Assembly (NCBI GenBank): GCA_017455385.1
Contig: JAFTBD010000159.1
Location: 1-8,103, forward strand
DNA from: Clostridia bacterium
GTDB lineage: Bacteria > Bacillota > Clostridia > Christensenellales > CAG-1252
Length of the DNA stretch: 8,103 nucleotides
Direction: 5' to 3'
Numbering within the stretch: the first letter of the stretch is position 1; every line of letters begins with the position of its first letter. The notes under the pieces were generated by a model. It saw only the letters and a list, made by a program, of their open reading frames with translations. It was not told the DNA's origin and did not search any database. Shown here in pieces: positions 6,171 through 8,103 of the stretch. The translations under genes and the position numbers were made by a program.

Positions 6171-7800
6171 GCAGACGCCGGAAGAATTTCACCGTCTCGC
6201 GGTCCTCGCCCGCAATAAAGGCGAGCTCGGCAAGGCGCTTGGCTATTGCGAACGAGCGATAAGCGGCAAGGGATCCAACGAATACAAGATGACCCTTGCC
6301 GATATTCTTTTTCGTATGGGGCGGCATTACGACGCGATGGACGTCGCGCTCGCGCTCATTGCGGCAGGGGAGAGATCGACCGAGATCTACGAACTGATGG
6401 CGCGGCTGACGGGCGTGACGGGCAAACTTTACGAGTCCGTCTATTATCTCACGGAAAAAGCGCGCCAAGACGGGGACGACGCCGCTCTCGACGCCCTCGA
6501 CGAGATGATGGAAGAGATGTCGGAATACGCAGAGCCCGGGCAGAAAGAGAATAATCTCTTCGTCGTCGGGGAAGAGCCGCCCAAGGACTACACCGAGGAG
6601 CTGGATCACGCCTTGCAGCTCATGCACGCGGGCAACTACGAGGACGCGGTCGCGCTTGCTTTCGGTGTGAAACCGAATTCGGAATTTTACGTGGACGCGA
6701 TGGATATCGTGCTGAAATGCTATGTCAAGATGGGCAAGACGGCTGCGCTCGCTCCTCTCGCCGAGAAGGTGGTGGAGAAGGATCCGCAGGACGCTTTCGC
6801 CCTCTATGTCCTCGTCGGTTTGTGCAAGGATAAGTCCTATTTGCCGCAGCTCGAGGCGCTGGGCGATGACGCGCACGACCTTTATTATGCCGCGGCTGCC
6901 GCGGACGCCGTCCGAGAATACCCCTTGGCGAAGCGTTTCGCCGCGCGTCTTTTGAAAGAGGCGCCCTATGCCCCCGAAGCGTTTTTTGTCGCCGCGGGCG
7001 TGCATTTCAATGCGCATGATCGCGCGAAAGGGGTGGAGATCCTCCGCGACCTCTTCGCGATGTATAAGAAATATCCCGCCCCTGTGATCTTGGACGGCTT
7101 GAAGCGGAAGCGCCGCCTCGACGTGATGTTCGGCGGGCAGATGCCGACCGTCGTGCAGAGGATCCTCCGCGAATACGTCCGTAAGCACGCGGACACCGTG
7201 GAGGACTTCGTCCGTTCGATGGCGACCGACGTGGACTTCCGCCGCGCCCTCGTCCTCCTCTGTCAAGCAGACGATGAGGAAGTGATCGGCAATACCGTCT
7301 CCTTCATGCGGCAAGCGAATAAGCGCGAGATCGACCGCTTTTTCGACGCCATGCTCCTCCGCGCCTCGCTGAGCCCGATGACCAAGCGCGAGATCCTCGC
7401 CGACCGCCTCCTGAATAAGCACCGCGGCAGGATCACCGTCGTGCCGAGCGCCGTGCCCGTGCGGGTGAACTGCGTCAAACCGGAGAACTACGCGGACTAC
7501 CCACGCGTGCTACAAGAAGCCTACGTGGACGCCCTCTCTTTCGCCGTGTGCGTGATGAACGTTCGCGCACCGAAAGAGCTCACGGAGTATATCGAGAAAT
7601 ACTATCGCGGCTATCCCGCCCTCTGTCGTTACACCGAGGCGGAGTTCACGGTGGCGCTCATCTGTCTCTTGCTGCCCGAGCCTCCCGCGCCCTTCCCGAA
7701 TGACGTCTGCGATTACGTCACCGACAAGATCTTCAACCTGACGAAGAAAGAGGCGGCGCGTGTGCGCCATTTGATGGAGATCATCGACGCGATAGAATGA
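6154..7800 (+). CDS. TPR-like helical-repeat protein of unknown function
   Basis: The protein has 548 residues; I do not recognise a named family. It appears soluble and cytoplasmic: no signal peptide and no membrane helix. The N-terminal part has TPR-like helix pairs, for example residues 8-40 (LAVLARNKGELGKALGYCER), 43-75 and 78-105. An acidic linker follows at about 107-147, then more repeats at about 148-225 (LMHAGNYEDAVALA, CYVKMGKTAALAPLAEKVV) and 240-305. TPR scaffolds usually bind peptides or partner proteins. The region after residue 310 is still mostly helical but with no clear repeat; it contains a basic patch KRKRR (317-321) and Cys at 370, 440, 466, 491, 504 and 519. The start at 6154 is fixed by the GGAGG site, and the gene overlaps hslO by 17 bases, so it is the third gene of that operon. 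Its base composition matches hslO, so it looks native. A role with Hsp33 or the membrane protein is only suggested by the operon. Confidence 0.85.
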   Translation: MIISFEQTPEEFHRLAVLARNKGELGKALGYCERAISGKGSNEYKMTLADILFRMGRHYDAMDVALALIAAGERSTEIYELMARLTGVTGKLYESVYYLTEKARQDGDDAALDALDEMMEEMSEYAEPGQKENNLFVVGEEPPKDYTEELDHALQLMHAGNYEDAVALAFGVKPNSEFYVDAMDIVLKCYVKMGKTAALAPLAEKVVEKDPQDAFALYVLVGLCKDKSYLPQLEALGDDAHDLYYAAAAADAVREYPLAKRFAARLLKEAPYAPEAFFVAAGVHFNAHDRAKGVEILRDLFAMYKKYPAPVILDGLKRKRRLDVMFGGQMPTVVQRILREYVRKHADTVEDFVRSMATDVDFRRALVLLCQADDEEVIGNTVSFMRQANKREIDRFFDAMLLRASLSPMTKREILADRLLNKHRGRITVVPSAVPVRVNCVKPENYADYPRVLQEAYVDALSFAVCVMNVRAPKELTEYIEKYYRGYPALCRYTEAEFTVALICLLLPEPPAPFPNDVCDYVTDKIFNLTKKEAARVRHLMEIIDAIE

Positions 7801-7830
7801 TCTTGCGTTTGAGACTGTCCGCAACGTGCA

Positions 7831-7860
7831 CGCGATAGCGGTATATCGCGCCCGCAGGGC
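7831..7860 (+). repeat. Hairpin pair downstream of the operon
   Basis: CGCGATA (7831-7837) and TATCGCG (7844-7850) form a perfect seven-pair stem with a six-base loop. A second small stem, GCCC-GCA-GGGC (7850-7860), follows directly and is trailed by ATCCTTTT. Just upstream is TTGCG/CGCAA (7803-7807/7820-7824). Together they may slow or end transcription of the operon, but no proper U-tract follows the strong stem, so terminator function is weakly supported. Confidence 0.4.
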
Positions 7861-7894
7861 ATCCTTTTACATAATGAAAGCCAAGCGTTTTATT

Positions 7895-7988
7895 CGTCAT
7901 GTTGAGCCACGAGCGAATCGAGGGTGCCGAAACATCTCTACCTTGTGAGAAAATAGGTGGAGATTCCTCGAGACGTCTCGGAATGACG
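7895..7988. repeat. 94-bp MITE/REP-like element with imperfect terminal inverted repeats
   Basis: The left end CGTCATGTTGAG (7895-7906) and the complement of the right end, CGTCATTCCGAG (from 7988-7977), agree at 9 of 12 bases. An inner pair, ATCTCTACC (7934-7942) and GGTGGAGAT (7956-7964), is inverted at 8 of 9 bases around a 13-base A/T-rich centre. The right half contains a perfect 12-base palindrome CGAGACGTCTCG (7969-7980) flanked by ATTC/GAAT. Each half can fold on its own, as in paired REP elements. The style (ATTCC...GGAATGAC) resembles dispersed palindromic repeats seen in many bacterial genomes. Only one copy lies here, so mobility or copy number cannot be judged. Confidence 0.55.
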
Positions 7989-8018
7989 ATTATTATATTC
8001 GCATAGCGCCACCTGCGC

Positions 8019-8086
8019 GGCATTGTACGCCTCTTGTCGCCGAGACAGTTGTCGCTGTCTCTACTGCGACATTTCCGCGTACTGCC
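8019..8086. repeat. 68-nt nested hairpin near the window edge
   Basis: Four nested stems share one axis: GGCA (8019-8022) with TGCC (8083-8086); GTACGC (8025-8030) with GCGTAC (8077-8082); TGTCGC (8035-8040) with GCGACA (8066-8071); and GAGACAG (8042-8048) with CTGTCTC (8055-8061) around a six-base loop. This gives 23 Watson-Crick pairs with small internal loops. TTGTCGC also occurs twice directly (8034-8040, 8049-8055), so GCGACA has two possible partners and two folds compete. It has no U-tract. It could be a structured RNA, a REP-like unit or the end of a mobile element running out of the window. Confidence 0.5.
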
Positions 8087-8103
8087 TTGCTCGCTGCCAA
8101 CAC

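Noticed and set aside
6133..7422. Open frame of 429 codons antisense to the TPR-like gene
   Set aside because: Long antisense frames are common in this G/C-biased stretch. The plus-strand frame has a strong GGAGG start, operon context and repeat structure; the antisense one has none.
7781..8023. Minus-strand frame of 80 codons after the operon, with an AGAGG-like site before its ATG
   Set aside because: It runs through the palindromic repeats and overlaps the end of the TPR-like gene; the translation around VIPRRLEESPP is simply the repeat read through. Kept only as a weak possibility.
7801..8103. CRISPR array or tRNA gene in the terminal intergenic region
   Set aside because: There are no regularly spaced direct repeats and no tRNA cloverleaf or T-loop motif; the structures seen are inverted repeats.

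Overview
The window looks like a chromosomal segment from an anaerobic, Clostridia-like Firmicute, probably an uncultured gut-type lineage. This is inferred from an EFR1-type flavodoxin/ferredoxin protein, a TetR regulator with a Firmicute-style C-terminal domain, a YesL/DUF624-like membrane protein, Hsp33, GGAGG ribosome-binding sites and A/T-rich sigma-A-type promoters. No marker present fixes the genus.

Left block (1-2911): a self-contained redox module. A TetR-family repressor (2303-2869, +) is divergent from a two-gene operon on the minus strand. That operon encodes an extended short-chain dehydrogenase/reductase fused to a C-terminal zinc-ribbon-like region (606-2156) and an EFR1-type protein with an FMN-binding flavodoxin domain and a ferredoxin motif (609 down to the window edge, cut off). 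The two operon genes overlap by ATGA. The divergent promoters overlap face to face, and an inverted repeat lies across both -10 boxes, which is a good candidate operator. This block is visibly more A/T-rich than what follows. A bidirectional-looking terminator closes it.

Middle (2985-3989, minus): asd, aspartate-semialdehyde dehydrogenase, with its own consensus -35 promoter and a short 5' leader containing a hairpin.

Right block (4083-7800, plus): a tightly packed operon divergent from asd. It encodes a six-helix YesL/DUF624-like membrane protein with a long basic tail, the redox chaperone Hsp33 (hslO), and a 548-residue helical-repeat (TPR-like) protein of unknown function. The genes overlap by 4 and 17 bases. 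A seven-codon leader frame with its own Shine-Dalgarno sequence ends in an ATGA overlap with the first gene.

Tail (7801-8103): no convincing gene. It is dense in inverted repeats: a small hairpin pair, a 94-bp MITE/REP-like element with imperfect terminal inverted repeats, and a 68-nt nested hairpin close to the window edge.

The most interesting items are the SDR/zinc-ribbon plus EFR1 module with its shared operator, the leader frame before the YesL-like gene, the unstudied partners of Hsp33, and the palindromic elements at the end. All functional statements come from reading motifs by eye; no searches were run.
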